Source of the DNA: Caldilinea sp. CFX5
GTDB taxonomy: Bacteria > Chloroflexota > Anaerolineae > Caldilineales > Caldilineaceae
Direction: 5' to 3'
DNA length: 21,723 bases
Assembly: GCA_021405325.1 (NCBI GenBank)
Contig: QWII01000142.1
Location: 1 to 21,723, forward strand
Shown: in pieces, positions 1 through 8,144 of the stretch
Numbering within the stretch: position 1 is the first letter of the stretch
Layout: each line of letters opens with the position of its first letter
The notes under the pieces: generated by a model
Database searches by the model: none
What the model saw: only the letters and a program-made list of their open reading frames with translations
Told to the model about the DNA's origin: nothing
Program-made: the position numbers and the translations under genes

Positions 1-532
1 TTTGAATCGAGGAAAGGGGTGTACGTAATTCATGAGCCAGACGGCCTATTAGTAGATTTGTCTGTTGTTCAAACCTTTGCTGTTGACTTTGATCAATGAC
101 AAAAATTAGATACAATTCTTCCCAGCGCGTAACCCACCATTGGATCAACGGTGCTTGCGGTTTGTCGCCAGCAGGTGATTGTGTGGGCAGCAGTACAGTC
201 CGATAACGTCCTGCCCTATGTATATCTTGTCGAATCTGGCTTACGTCCTCATCCAGTAGTGCAATCCAAGGAGCATCGGGCAAAAGACCATGTAGTTCCG
301 GCAGTTGCAGTAACAAACGTGCTCGTGCGTTAGCATAGGCATAGGTCTCTCTGCCATCAAAAAACAAAAGTCCAACTGGGGCATGTTCCAGGTTTGCTTG
401 CAACAAGTGGCGAAGCTTCACCAGTCGGCGTCTATGTTCCAGCCAAAGAACACAACTGATAGCCACAACAACTAGGATAACATGGGAAAGGAGCAGAAGG
501 TACAGCAGTACCTGTAGATCGTAAATTTGCAT
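1..532 (-). CDS. PAS-type sensor histidine kinase, N-terminal part (runs off left edge)
   Basis: Reading the minus strand from the ATG at 532 gives 177 codons with no stop before the window edge. Residues about 8-31 form one hydrophobic membrane segment followed by the basic stretch LEHRRR. Residues about 48-150 look like a PAS-type sensor domain (for example NLEHAPVGLLFFDG). The end carries a clear histidine-kinase H-box, LAHELRTPLSSIQ, whose His167 would be the phospho-acceptor. The ATPase domain and any response regulator lie outside the window. The expected role is a membrane sensor kinase of the PhoR/WalK layout with a very short N-terminus and no periplasmic domain; the signal is unknown. 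No clear ribosome binding site precedes the ATG. Two in-frame TTG codons lie 15-18 bases upstream, so the exact start is uncertain. The frame stays open upstream to a stop near 605-610. Confidence 0.85.
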   Translation of the reverse strand, partial: MQIYDLQVLLYLLLLSHVILVVVAISCVLWLEHRRRLVKLRHLLQANLEHAPVGLLFFDGRETYAYANARARLLLQLPELHGLLPDAPWIALLDEDVSQIRQDIHRAGRYRTVLLPTQSPAGDKPQAPLIQWWVTRWEELYLIFVIDQSQQQRFEQQTNLLIGRLAHELRTPLSSIQ

Positions 533-932
533 TAAAATTTGCAGCAACAACGATAAGCTACAAACTATTCTAGAACAATGCGTAGCCGAAACTGGAGTAG
601 ATAATACAACTCAAACAACAGGACACAGCAGGTGTTTACTGCGGGGTCATTATCCACAACAAATCACAATAGCAGCATTATATCTTAGAAAAAATGTATA
701 GCCAAATGAATATTGCCGCAGATAGAATGGATCGCATGATAATCAAAGTGGAGAGATGAAGAATGGATGCAAATCACCCGACCCGATGCTCTACCAGTTC
801 GGTTGCATGCCCTAGCGACACAACACCGGCAACCCTTTGAACCGTATGTCGACGATCACCTGCGCTTAACGCTGGATTATGCCCCAAACATCTTCCCGAA
901 GCTCAACAGCAGATGGGGCGAGCCTTCTTGCG
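533..932. other. AT-rich gap with no intact gene
   Basis: About 400 bases lie between the histidine kinase start and the end of the PIN gene. The first half is AT-rich and I see no convincing gene there. The second half contains a possible frame-broken coding remnant, listed separately. The kinase promoter should lie in this gap, but I could not assign -35/-10 boxes with confidence. Confidence 0.5.
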
Positions 933-960
933 CTACAAAGATGATGGAAAAATATCCATT
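767..960 (+). pseudogene. Possible frameshifted gene remnant of unknown family
   Basis: The plus frame from ATG 767 reads plausibly up to LRLTLDYAPNIF near 893. It then turns into low-quality sequence. Shifting frame by one base at the C-run near 895 gives a more protein-like continuation, PEAQQQMGRAFLRYKDDGKI. This looks like one coding sequence broken by a single-base loss. I do not recognise the family. The distal part is antisense to the end of the PIN toxin gene, so some of the apparent coding quality there could be chance. Confidence 0.2.
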
Positions 961-1367
961 CCCAAAATTTGTGCTGTCTGCCACAGATGCTGATCGTAGG
1001 TAGCGAAGGTAATCGTTTCACTGAGCAAACTTTGCCAACTGTAGGCTGCTGCCAGGTGGATTGCGTCATACCCGCGCAAACCATGATCCCAAGCCAAAGT
1101 TGCTGCTTGGGTGAGCAGTGGTTGTGTAATTTGAATTTGAATCAGTGTTGGCCAATCCTGGAGAAAATGTTGCAACGCCACTTGTGCCGGCTTGCGTCTG
1201 AGGCTCTTCATCCGCACAAGTTTTGCCAAGGTTGCGGCAACTTCAACATGGCAGACCACAACGGTTCCTGATATGTCAGCTTGTTGCAATAATTGAGCAA
1301 CATCGGTTGTACCAGCTTCCTGTACATAAAGTTTGATGAGCGCACTTGTGTCCCAATAAACGATCAA
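933..1367 (-). CDS. PIN-domain toxin (VapC-type ribonuclease)
   Basis: This 144-aa protein has the PIN-fold acidic residues in order: Asp6 (VYWDTSALIKLY), Glu42 (HVEVAATL), Asp101 (GYDAIHLAAA) and Asp125 (TYDQHL). They would bind divalent metal in a sequence-specific endoribonuclease. Length and motif spacing are normal for VapC toxins, and no key residue is missing. The ATG overlaps the upstream antitoxin stop by four bases (ATGA), so translation is coupled, as in typical type II toxin-antitoxin operons. The cellular target (tRNA, rRNA or mRNA) cannot be read from sequence. Known family: PIN/VapC. Inferred: an active toxin held by the protein at 1364-1669. Confidence 0.92.
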   Translation of the reverse strand: MIVYWDTSALIKLYVQEAGTTDVAQLLQQADISGTVVVCHVEVAATLAKLVRMKSLRRKPAQVALQHFLQDWPTLIQIQITQPLLTQAATLAWDHGLRGYDAIHLAAAYSWQSLLSETITFATYDQHLWQTAQILGMDIFPSSL

Positions 1368-1669
1368 TCGCGATCCTCCAATACAACCTCAGCAGCGGTT
1401 TTAGGCGCATTGGGTGATAACCGTGGGCGTAAGCGATTAGCATCTGGTTGATACTTCTTACCATTCCAGACAATCAATCCACTATTGACTAATTCTTGCA
1501 GGCGCTCCTCCGTCGATTTTTGTACCGGAGTCAAACGACCGATTGGTTGCCCATGCTCGGTAATCGTGACCGTAACACCAGTCTTGACTTGCCGTAAATA
1601 GGCGCTCAGATTATCCTTTAATTCTTTTACGCCAACTTGTAGATTGGTTGCGCTTGTTTTCTCAATCAT
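1364..1669 (-). CDS. Phd/YefM-family antitoxin of the PIN toxin
   Basis: From ATG 1669 the protein is 101 aa. Its N-terminal half is a Phd/YefM DNA-binding antitoxin domain (VGVKELKDNLSAYLRQVKTG, then TITEHGQPIGRLTPV). A basic, Pro-rich tail follows that should wrap the PIN toxin. I prefer 1669 to the in-frame ATG at 1693. AGGAA sits 8 bases upstream of 1669, and the 1693 ATG directly abuts the TATAAT box, so the transcript should begin downstream of it. The antitoxin should neutralise the PIN RNase and, with it, repress the operon through the palindrome at 1683-1716. Confidence 0.9.
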   Translation of the reverse strand: MIEKTSATNLQVGVKELKDNLSAYLRQVKTGVTVTITEHGQPIGRLTPVQKSTEERLQELVNSGLIVWNGKKYQPDANRLRPRLSPNAPKTAAEVVLEDRD

Positions 1670-1682
1670 AGTGAAAATTCCT

Positions 1683-1716
1683 TTCGTAGCCACATTATAG
1701 CAGTTGTGGCTACGAA
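1683..1716 (-). promoter_or_regulatory. Promoter and palindromic operator of the toxin-antitoxin operon
   Basis: Perfect 11-bp inverted arms, TTCGTAGCCAC (1683-1693) and GTGGCTACGAA (1706-1716), flank a 12-base spacer. On the minus strand the spacer contains a perfect TATAAT (1694-1699). A weak -35 (TTGCGT, 16-bp spacing) is near 1716-1721. An inverted repeat bracketing the -10 box is the classic position for antitoxin autorepression. The same DNA overlaps the start-proximal region of the GNAT gene on the other strand. Confidence 0.7.
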
Positions 1717-1736
1717 CGCAACTTTCGGCAAAACTA

Positions 1737-1745
1737 TGGTATGAT
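1737..1745 (+). promoter_or_regulatory. Extended -10 promoter for the GNAT gene
   Basis: TGG TATGAT at 1737-1745 matches the extended -10 form (TG-n-TATGAT). No good -35 is present, which is usual for extended -10 promoters. Transcription would start near 1752, about 47 bases ahead of the ATG at 1799. It is divergent from the antitoxin promoter, with roughly 40 bases between the two -10 boxes. Confidence 0.4.
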
Positions 1746-1798
1746 AGCGACAGTTACGATTTACGCAACAGGAACATTTCATAAAATTAGAAGGCGTT

Positions 1799-2809
1799 AT
1801 GTATCAAAAACTAGACACAGTTACCCTAAAAAGCGGCGAACCGGTGGAAGCCGGCGTGGTCAAAGGCCCCGATCCGGCATGGACGGAACGGTTGATCAAG
1901 TTGCTCTGGCACAAGGGCGATCCGTGGAACTGGCAGAACGCCCGGCTCCTGGAAGCCGACCAGGGGCTGGACGCCTATTTCTATGTGCTGCATCGCGACG
2001 GCCAACCCCTTGCCAACATCATGACCGTGGAGAATGCCGGGGTCGGCCACTTCGGCCATGTCTGGACGGAGCCGGCGGATCGGCAAAAGGGCGCCAGTTC
2101 ATTACTCATGGCGTTGCAGATGGCGCACTTTACCGCGCGCGGCGGTCAGGCGCTCTTTCTCGGCACTGGCTATGACTCGGTGGCCTACCACATGTATAGG
2201 CGCTTTGGCTTCCAGAGCATCGAACCGCAGAGCGGCTACATGGCCTACTACCGCACTAGCCAGGCCGACTTTGAAGCACGTTACTTTGCGCAACCAGCAG
2301 CGGCAGACGACCTGGTGATCCAACCGCTGGCGTGGCCGCACTGGCCGGCCTCCGCTGCGCTCTTTCTGGGGGATTTTCCCGGGGTGATGCGTTGTGTGCG
2401 GGGTGAAATTGTTGGGCGTGAGTCATCGGAAGGCGGTCTGTTGCCGCTCTTGCTGGAAGCTGAACAACGACAACAGGAAGGCAAAGCGCCGCGCAGTTTC
2501 GTCCTCTACCACCGAGCCACCAATGCCGTCTTGGGGTTCGCCACCGGTGATTGGCACCCGCACTGGCCGGGCAACTATCTGCTCGATCTCTACTGCCACC
2601 CCGCCTATTGGGAACAGGCGCCGGCGCTGCTTAATGCCCTGCCCCTGCCCTCCGCCTTGCGCACCATCATCTACGCCGACAGCAGCGACCAGGCCAAGCA
2701 GAATGTTCTCATGGCGCTGGGCTTCCAACTCGTTGCCACCCTGCCGCGTTGGTTGGTTGTCGATCCCGCACACGCTCGACCGGTCGATGTTTTGATCTTT
2801 GCCCGCTAG
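1799..2809 (+). CDS. Tandem GNAT-fold N-acetyltransferase
   Basis: This 336-aa protein is twice the length of a single GNAT domain. Residues about 15-160 form a complete N-acetyltransferase fold: a beta strand (GHVWTEPADR), the acetyl-CoA pyrophosphate loop RQKGAS (95-100), a helix, and the motif YHMYRRFGFQSIE. Residues about 172-336 look like a second, degenerate GNAT copy ending in NVLMALGFQLV, without a clear CoA loop. It would transfer an acetyl group from acetyl-CoA to an unknown amine. AGAAGG lies 4-5 bases before the ATG. The gene stands alone between the toxin-antitoxin promoter and a hairpin terminator, converging on the subtilase gene. The substrate cannot be inferred; a self-resistance or metabolite-tailoring role is possible but unsupported. 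Confidence 0.85.
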   Translation: MYQKLDTVTLKSGEPVEAGVVKGPDPAWTERLIKLLWHKGDPWNWQNARLLEADQGLDAYFYVLHRDGQPLANIMTVENAGVGHFGHVWTEPADRQKGASSLLMALQMAHFTARGGQALFLGTGYDSVAYHMYRRFGFQSIEPQSGYMAYYRTSQADFEARYFAQPAAADDLVIQPLAWPHWPASAALFLGDFPGVMRCVRGEIVGRESSEGGLLPLLLEAEQRQQEGKAPRSFVLYHRATNAVLGFATGDWHPHWPGNYLLDLYCHPAYWEQAPALLNALPLPSALRTIIYADSSDQAKQNVLMALGFQLVATLPRWLVVDPAHARPVDVLIFAR

Positions 2810-2812
2810 TCT

Positions 2813-2864
2813 AAACGAGGAGTTCGCACCCGGTGGGCACCCGCCTCGTGCGAACCCCTCGTTT
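2813..2864. terminator. Bidirectional terminator hairpin between convergent genes
   Basis: The arms 2813-2829 and 2848-2864 form a 17-bp stem with one mismatch (A2821/C2856) and an 18-base loop. The stem ends in TTT on the plus side and starts with AAA, which gives U on the minus transcript. It lies just after the GNAT stop and 54 bases beyond the subtilase stop, so it can serve both genes. Confidence 0.75.
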
Positions 2865-2917
2865 CTATCGCTAAACATAACATCTCCACGGGGCGAAACG
2901 CCAAATCCGTTCCTTCC

Positions 2918-4450
2918 CTAATCCGTTGTTGTGTCCTGCGCCACCAATGGCAAGAAGGCCCGCTGCGTCATCGTCACCCCTGCCGCTTCCGCCAGCAGCG
3001 CTGCCGCCGCCTCATCGGCCCAATCGCCGGGTTCAATCGCATTAAACAGAGCAAGCTCATCAACCGGCTCGCTCATTTCGTCTTCAACCGCCGGTTCCTC
3101 TTCAGCAGCCGCCTCCACCGGATCAACACAACTACCGCCCATCACCCCGCCGACCGAAAGCAACTGGCCGGCTTGCAATTTTTGCAGGCTGACCGCCACC
3201 GCCGGCAGGCCAAAGCCCAACTTACCGCCAAAGCGCTTATCAATGCGCTTCAACGAAAGGGCCGTGGCCGCGATCTGTTCGGCAATCTGCCGCGGGTTGA
3301 GCGTCGGGCGGAAGCTATGGAGCAGGGCGGCCTGCCCTGCCACCAGCGGCGCCGCCATTGATGTACCGCTCCACCAGGCATAACCGCCAGGCGGCATGGC
3401 GCTGTAGATGCTGACGCCAGGGGCGGCCAGGTGAACCCAACTGCCATAGTTGGCAAAGTCGGCTTTGGTGCGATCCGCCTTGACGGCTGACACCGCCAGC
3501 ACACATTGACTACCCGCCGGATATTGGCGCGCCGTTGTGCCCAGATTGCCCGCCGCCGCCACCACCACCACCCCGGCCATTGTTGCTCGCCGGGCAACAT
3601 CGTCCAATAAGGCGGATTTACTGCTCGTTCCCAAGCTCAGGTTGATCACGTCGGCGCCCTGGTCGGTGGCATAGACAATCGCTTCGGCCAGACGGAAGAT
3701 GTCGCCGCGCGCTTCCGTATCGAGGGCGCGCAACGGCATCAGCTTCGCATCCGGCGCAATCAATGCCACCAACCCCGCCACATGGGTGCCATGCCCAAAG
3801 GCGTCATCGACAATCCCGTCGCCGTCTTCGTCAATGCCATTGGCCACATCGCTGGGATTGGGGTCATCGTCAACAAAGTCATACTGCGTTGCTGTCCAGC
3901 GATTAGCTAAGGCCGGATGATCCAGTTGGATACCCCGATCAATCACCGCCACGACGGTCCCCGCGCCCCGGCTGATCTGGTGTGCGCCCGCCAGGCCCAA
4001 CAGCGACACCGCATCCTGCGTATTCACCGGCGCCGCATTGGCGCCACCCCAAACCCAGGTATGACGGCCAATCCCTTCCGGCGCCTGTCCGACAAAGTTG
4101 GGTTCGGCGTAGAGCAAGCGCAGATCGCCGGCCATCTGGCCAGCCAACGTTGGGGCGCTGATGTCGGGGGGTACCTGCAACAGGTAGATGCCGGCGCTGC
4201 TCAACACCGTCTCCAACGTGGTTGTGCGATAGCTGTTGTTGATGTCGTTGATGGTCGCACCACTCAATGGATTCAACTTGACCACCACCTGCGTCAGCGC
4301 CGGATCCCCCTGGGCGGCGGCAACCTGAACGAGAAAGAGTAGCCAACAACCGGCTAAGAAGAGCCCCTTCGCCCAAAGCGGATAGCGCGGCCACAGCGGG
4401 CGCCTGCTCCGGGATAATAGTGGGTAAAGTCGGGATTGGCGAGAAAACAT
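2918..4450 (-). CDS. Secreted subtilisin-like serine protease (S8 family)
   Basis: This 510-aa protein has an unusually long basic N-region followed by a hydrophobic signal segment (about 28-46, cleavage probably after AAA). Residues about 50-122 look like an I9-type propeptide. The S8 catalytic domain (about 145-425) carries Asp171 (VAVIDRGIQLDHP), His220 (GHGTHVAG), the oxyanion Asn302 (AAAGN) and Ser364 (SGTSMAAP), so the triad is complete. A DEDGDG loop just before His220 may bind calcium. The tail (440-510) is acidic and Ala-rich and ends with RAFLPLV, a tail type shared with the giant protein at 13737. AAGGAA precedes the ATG, which is only 11 bases after the TPR-CHAT stop, so the gene is co-transcribed with it. 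It should act outside the cytoplasm, unlike its CHAT neighbour. Confidence 0.93.
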   Translation of the reverse strand: MFSRQSRLYPLLSRSRRPLWPRYPLWAKGLFLAGCWLLFLVQVAAAQGDPALTQVVVKLNPLSGATINDINNSYRTTTLETVLSSAGIYLLQVPPDISAPTLAGQMAGDLRLLYAEPNFVGQAPEGIGRHTWVWGGANAAPVNTQDAVSLLGLAGAHQISRGAGTVVAVIDRGIQLDHPALANRWTATQYDFVDDDPNPSDVANGIDEDGDGIVDDAFGHGTHVAGLVALIAPDAKLMPLRALDTEARGDIFRLAEAIVYATDQGADVINLSLGTSSKSALLDDVARRATMAGVVVVAAAGNLGTTARQYPAGSQCVLAVSAVKADRTKADFANYGSWVHLAAPGVSIYSAMPPGGYAWWSGTSMAAPLVAGQAALLHSFRPTLNPRQIAEQIAATALSLKRIDKRFGGKLGFGLPAVAVSLQKLQAGQLLSVGGVMGGSCVDPVEAAAEEEPAVEDEMSEPVDELALFNAIEPGDWADEAAAALLAEAAGVTMTQRAFLPLVAQDTTTD

Positions 4451-4461
4451 AACGATTCCTT

Positions 4462-7455
4462 TCAGGGATTGGCGTAGGCGGCTAACCCGGTTGACCGTTC
4501 CCCCAACAAGACAAAAGGCGCCCAGTAGTAAGGGTGGGGGAAGCGTGCTTTCACGGCCAGTTGCGCCAGCCGCAAGGCGACCGCCGCGCCATGGCCGGCA
4601 GCCAGCGCTGCATAAAACTGATCCATCAACGCCGCGGTCGTCTCATCCTGCACCATCCATTGGCTGACCACGAGCGTGGCGGCGCCGGCGCCCAGAAAGG
4701 CACGCGCCAGCCCCAACAATTCGTCGCCGCCGCCGCTCTGGCCGCGACCAGACTCACAGGCGCTCAATACCACTAAGGCGCAACGTAACCGCAGTTGCGC
4801 CACGGTCGCCGCCGTCAACCAACTATCGGCGAGCTTCAGGGCGGAAAACATCGGATTGTCAGCGCGAAAGATGCCATGACAGGCCAGGTGTACGACGCCA
4901 GCCGACGGCAGTTGGGCGAGGAGCGCCGGCAATGTTGCCGCCTCATCAGTCTGCACGGTCGGTGCAGATAGATGCGCCGCCACCCGTTGCACCTCCAGAT
5001 GCACAGCCGGAATGCCTGGATCAGCGACGCCAACCACAACGGCTGCTCCCGTGTCGGTGGTCGCCCGTCGTTGCAAAAGCACAAGCGCCGTTGCACTGGG
5101 TGCGTAGGCGATGATATAGCGCTCCAACAACGTCTGTTGCCCATCATAAAGCGCTTGAAAGGGGACACGATAGAGCAGCGCGTGGGGAACGATGGTTAAG
5201 GCGCGGGGCTGCCCTGTAGCGGGCAACAGCGTAGCCAATAAGGCATCGATCGGCGCAAAGAGATCGTTGTATAGTTCCTGCAAAATGCGCTGCGTAGAGT
5301 GGTGCAGCGTGGTCAGATGGCGTTGGACAAAGGCGCTGCCGGCTCGGAAGCGTTCCCATTGCACCCCCAAACGATGGAGCCGTTCTTCAATGGTTGTGCG
5401 CGTGCTCAAGCCGCGTATAACTTGCAATTGCGCCCCACTGTGCGCTCCAGTGTGCGCATCGGCGTGCGCCGCCGTCGGCGCGCCCGTGAGGATAAAGGCG
5501 ATAACCTCCTCATCCAGCAAATAGTAGGCAACCAGGATCTCCCCATCAACCGCCGGCGGGCGGTTAGCCGGCAACGGCAGGGCAGTCACCGCCGTGGGCG
5601 CGGTGATCGGCGGCGTCACCAACAATTGCAAGCGGTTGATCTCTTGCTCCAACGCAAGCGCGCTGGCCTGGAGCGTTGCCCCGTGAACAGAGCGTTCGGC
5701 GGTGGACGCCCCGTCGGCGCCCACCGTCTGTTGCAGCAGGCGGCTATAGATGGCGTGCAGGTCAGCTTGTAAGGTGCGCAGGCGGTCAGCAACTTCGGGT
5801 GCAACGGCGCTGTTGATCTCGGTTTCCAACAAGCCGGCCATCCGTTCGACCAGGGTGCGGGAACGGGCGCGCTCGGCCATGGCAAAGGCGCGGCGTAAGC
5901 CTGCGTCATCCCCTTGTGCCAGATAGAGTTGCACCAACAATTCATAGACGCTCAACTTATCACGCAGAAAGGAGCGGCGCATGGGTTCAAGCGGCAACGT
6001 GTTGCGTAAGGTTTCAATGGCCGTAACGGTCGTTTCCAGCAGACGTATCGCCTCCGCCGTGCGGCCTTGGAGCAGATAGAGGCGGGCCAGTCGTTGATCC
6101 AGCCGGTGGCGCAGGTGCGGCAAGGCCAGGGTGGCGGCAAGCGCTTGGGCGGCGGTTAGTTGTTCCGCAACAGCCCCAGCTTCAGGAAAGGCCAGATCAG
6201 CCAGGCGCAAATGGGCCAGCAATTGTTGCACCGGCCAATGTCCTTCCCGCACCAGATCTAAGGCGTTTTGCGCAGCCTGGTGCGCCCCAACCTTGTCACC
6301 CAGCCGTTCGAAGAGCGCCGCTTGTTCCAGGCGTACACCAGCCAGTAACGGGGCATTGCCCACAGCGGCAAAGGCGTCAGCCGCGGCGGCCAGCCAAGCG
6401 CCGGCAGCGGTCAATTGCTCTTGTGCGACCAGGGCGGCGCCCATGCCCCACAAGACCCACGCCCGTTCATGCACCATACCGGCCTGGGCCAAGGCCGGCT
6501 CAATGGTGCGATAGGTGGCCAACGCTTCATCAAAGAGATTGAGCGCCAGGTAGGCGTCGGCCATCTGGCGCAAGTTGATTTGGCGGTCGGTCAGGGCATC
6601 CTGGTCGGCCAGCAGGCGATCGGCTTCTTCAAAGGCCGCCAGCGCCGCCCGGTAGTCACCCAACAGGAGGTGCGCCTCGCCCAAGTTGCTCTGGGTATGG
6701 GCATGGGGCAAGGTCAAGCCTTCGACGGCTTGCAGGTGGGCAGCGGCGGCAAAGGCAACCAGCGCCGCGCGCACCCGGCCGGCGTAGACCAGCGCCAGCC
6801 CCCGATTATTTTTGGCCGCGGCGTTGTGCATCGGCATGGCCAGCGCTTCGTATAAGGTTTCGGCCTCAGCAAAGGCCGCTGCCGCTTCGTGAAAGCGACC
6901 AAGCTGGTCATAACAGACGCCTTGTTGGGTTTTCACCAATGCTAACAACCGCTGCGCTTCTGCAGTCGGTACGGCCGATGGGCCGGCAGCAACACCGGCC
7001 AGCCAATCCACCACCTGTTGACCAGCCGCTAACGCGGCAGCAAACTGCCCCAGTTCACCCAAGACACGCATCCGCCCAATGTTGGTGCGCATAGCCTCCA
7101 GGGTAAGCCCCTGTTGCAGAAAGCCATCATGGGCTGTCGCCACCAGATCTAACGCCAGGGTCAATTCGCCGTTGATGGCATGGCTTTGGGCGCGTAAATA
7201 TTGGGCGCGGTGAACAAGGGCAAAGGCGGCAACTTCTTCCGCCACACTTTCACAGAGGTGCGCTAGTTGTCGCGCCTGGCCTGGATTGCGGTGGGTTAAC
7301 CCCTCGGTATAGTCCAGCAAGTGAGCGAGACCGGGCGGCGTCAGCAGATGTGCGTCCTGCAGCGCCGCTTTTTGGGCAACGCCATCCGACAATTGTAAAA
7401 AATTTGTAAGCCATTCAGCATTGACTTGGCTCGTGTTGGCCGCCAGATCCACCAT
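4462..7455 (-). CDS. TPR-CHAT protease (caspase-like, clan CD)
   Basis: This 997-aa protein has no signal peptide or membrane segment, so it is cytoplasmic. Residues about 50-480 are Ala/Leu-rich helical repeats of TPR type (for example GRFHEAAAAFAEAETLYEAL). Residues about 500-640 form the helical linker common in these proteins (AFAMAERARSRTLVERM). A CHAT domain occupies about 650-990. The dyad is intact: His860 in VVHLACHG and Cys900 in VVLSACESG. A His/Ala-rich low-complexity loop (AAHADAHTGAHSGAQ, nucleotides about 5433-5480) interrupts the region just before the CHAT core. The ATG follows the upstream stop by six bases, and its GGAG overlaps that stop, so translation is coupled. Known of the family: CHAT is a caspase-like cysteine protease. 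Inferred: it is triggered through the TPRs and cleaves a partner encoded nearby. Confidence 0.92.
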   Translation of the reverse strand: MVDLAANTSQVNAEWLTNFLQLSDGVAQKAALQDAHLLTPPGLAHLLDYTEGLTHRNPGQARQLAHLCESVAEEVAAFALVHRAQYLRAQSHAINGELTLALDLVATAHDGFLQQGLTLEAMRTNIGRMRVLGELGQFAAALAAGQQVVDWLAGVAAGPSAVPTAEAQRLLALVKTQQGVCYDQLGRFHEAAAAFAEAETLYEALAMPMHNAAAKNNRGLALVYAGRVRAALVAFAAAAHLQAVEGLTLPHAHTQSNLGEAHLLLGDYRAALAAFEEADRLLADQDALTDRQINLRQMADAYLALNLFDEALATYRTIEPALAQAGMVHERAWVLWGMGAALVAQEQLTAAGAWLAAAADAFAAVGNAPLLAGVRLEQAALFERLGDKVGAHQAAQNALDLVREGHWPVQQLLAHLRLADLAFPEAGAVAEQLTAAQALAATLALPHLRHRLDQRLARLYLLQGRTAEAIRLLETTVTAIETLRNTLPLEPMRRSFLRDKLSVYELLVQLYLAQGDDAGLRRAFAMAERARSRTLVERMAGLLETEINSAVAPEVADRLRTLQADLHAIYSRLLQQTVGADGASTAERSVHGATLQASALALEQEINRLQLLVTPPITAPTAVTALPLPANRPPAVDGEILVAYYLLDEEVIAFILTGAPTAAHADAHTGAHSGAQLQVIRGLSTRTTIEERLHRLGVQWERFRAGSAFVQRHLTTLHHSTQRILQELYNDLFAPIDALLATLLPATGQPRALTIVPHALLYRVPFQALYDGQQTLLERYIIAYAPSATALVLLQRRATTDTGAAVVVGVADPGIPAVHLEVQRVAAHLSAPTVQTDEAATLPALLAQLPSAGVVHLACHGIFRADNPMFSALKLADSWLTAATVAQLRLRCALVVLSACESGRGQSGGGDELLGLARAFLGAGAATLVVSQWMVQDETTAALMDQFYAALAAGHGAAVALRLAQLAVKARFPHPYYWAPFVLLGERSTGLAAYANP

Positions 7456-7461
7456 GATCGA

Positions 7462-8106
7462 TCACTCCTGGACGCCAAGGATAAAGGGGGGCAGCAACAG
7501 TTCCAGTTGGTCGGCGCTCAAAATTAGTTGGTATTCACCGGCCGGCAGATCCGCAAAAGTAAATTCGCCCAGGTCATCGGCCAGGGTGATCCCGGCTTCC
7601 CGATCGTTCTGCAACAGTTGTACGCTCACCGAGGTTGGATCCAGATCGCTCGTGGGCAACAGTTGGCCGGCGAGCGTATGGTTCCCTAGCGCCCGCTCCC
7701 GCCGCACATTGAGGGCAATATCGGCCACCGCGGTGCTATAGACCAGTTGGCGGAGGTCCAGCGTTTGGGCGCTACGCACGCCGGCCAAGCCCGGTTGTAG
7801 GAAGCTGTCAAAGGTTAAGGCGGCGACCAGGCGTTGCAAGAAACCCGGTTCTGCGGCAGCGGCCTGTTTCTGGCGCCCGTGATCGACAAAGAGTTGTTGG
7901 AGCTTTTGGTGCAAAAGCGGCGGCGGCGGTTCGACAATAACCGCGGCACTGGCCTGCAAAAAGGCGCGCGCCCAGGCCACTTGCGCTTGTAACGCCCCAT
8001 CGGCGACCGCAACTTGCGCCGCCACAGTTGCCGCCGCTTGCGTCGATAGACGCCCTTCCAGCCAATCCAGAATCTGTTCCATTGTAAGGGGTGCCGATGT
8101 CGCCAT
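7462..8106 (-). CDS. Anti-sigma-like protein: zinc-less N-domain plus transthyretin-like domain
   Basis: This is a 214-aa soluble protein with no cysteine and no membrane segment. The N-terminus (MEQILDWLEGRLS) resembles the first helices of anti-sigma domains, but the His-Cys-Cys zinc ligands are absent. A PPPP run at 60-63 forms a likely flexible hinge, followed by a helical stretch. Then comes FDSFLQPGLAGVRS (99-112) and a beta-sandwich of carboxypeptidase-regulatory/transthyretin type (about 142-212, including FTFADLPAGEYQLIL). Its place directly after an ECF sigma gene and before the TPR-CHAT gene suggests it binds the sigma factor, and it is the best candidate substrate of the CHAT protease. 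I infer this from context; I do not recognise a named family. AGGAA lies just upstream of the ATG. Confidence 0.7.
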   Translation of the reverse strand: MATSAPLTMEQILDWLEGRLSTQAAATVAAQVAVADGALQAQVAWARAFLQASAAVIVEPPPPLLHQKLQQLFVDHGRQKQAAAAEPGFLQRLVAALTFDSFLQPGLAGVRSAQTLDLRQLVYSTAVADIALNVRRERALGNHTLAGQLLPTSDLDPTSVSVQLLQNDREAGITLADDLGEFTFADLPAGEYQLILSADQLELLLPPFILGVQE

Positions 8107-8144
8107 AAGGTTTCCTACATAGTTTGCTAACGGTCAGTAGTCCG

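Noticed and set aside
3917..4342. 141-codon plus-strand frame antisense to the subtilase
   Set aside because: It is a shadow of the subtilase, whose frame carries the complete catalytic triad.
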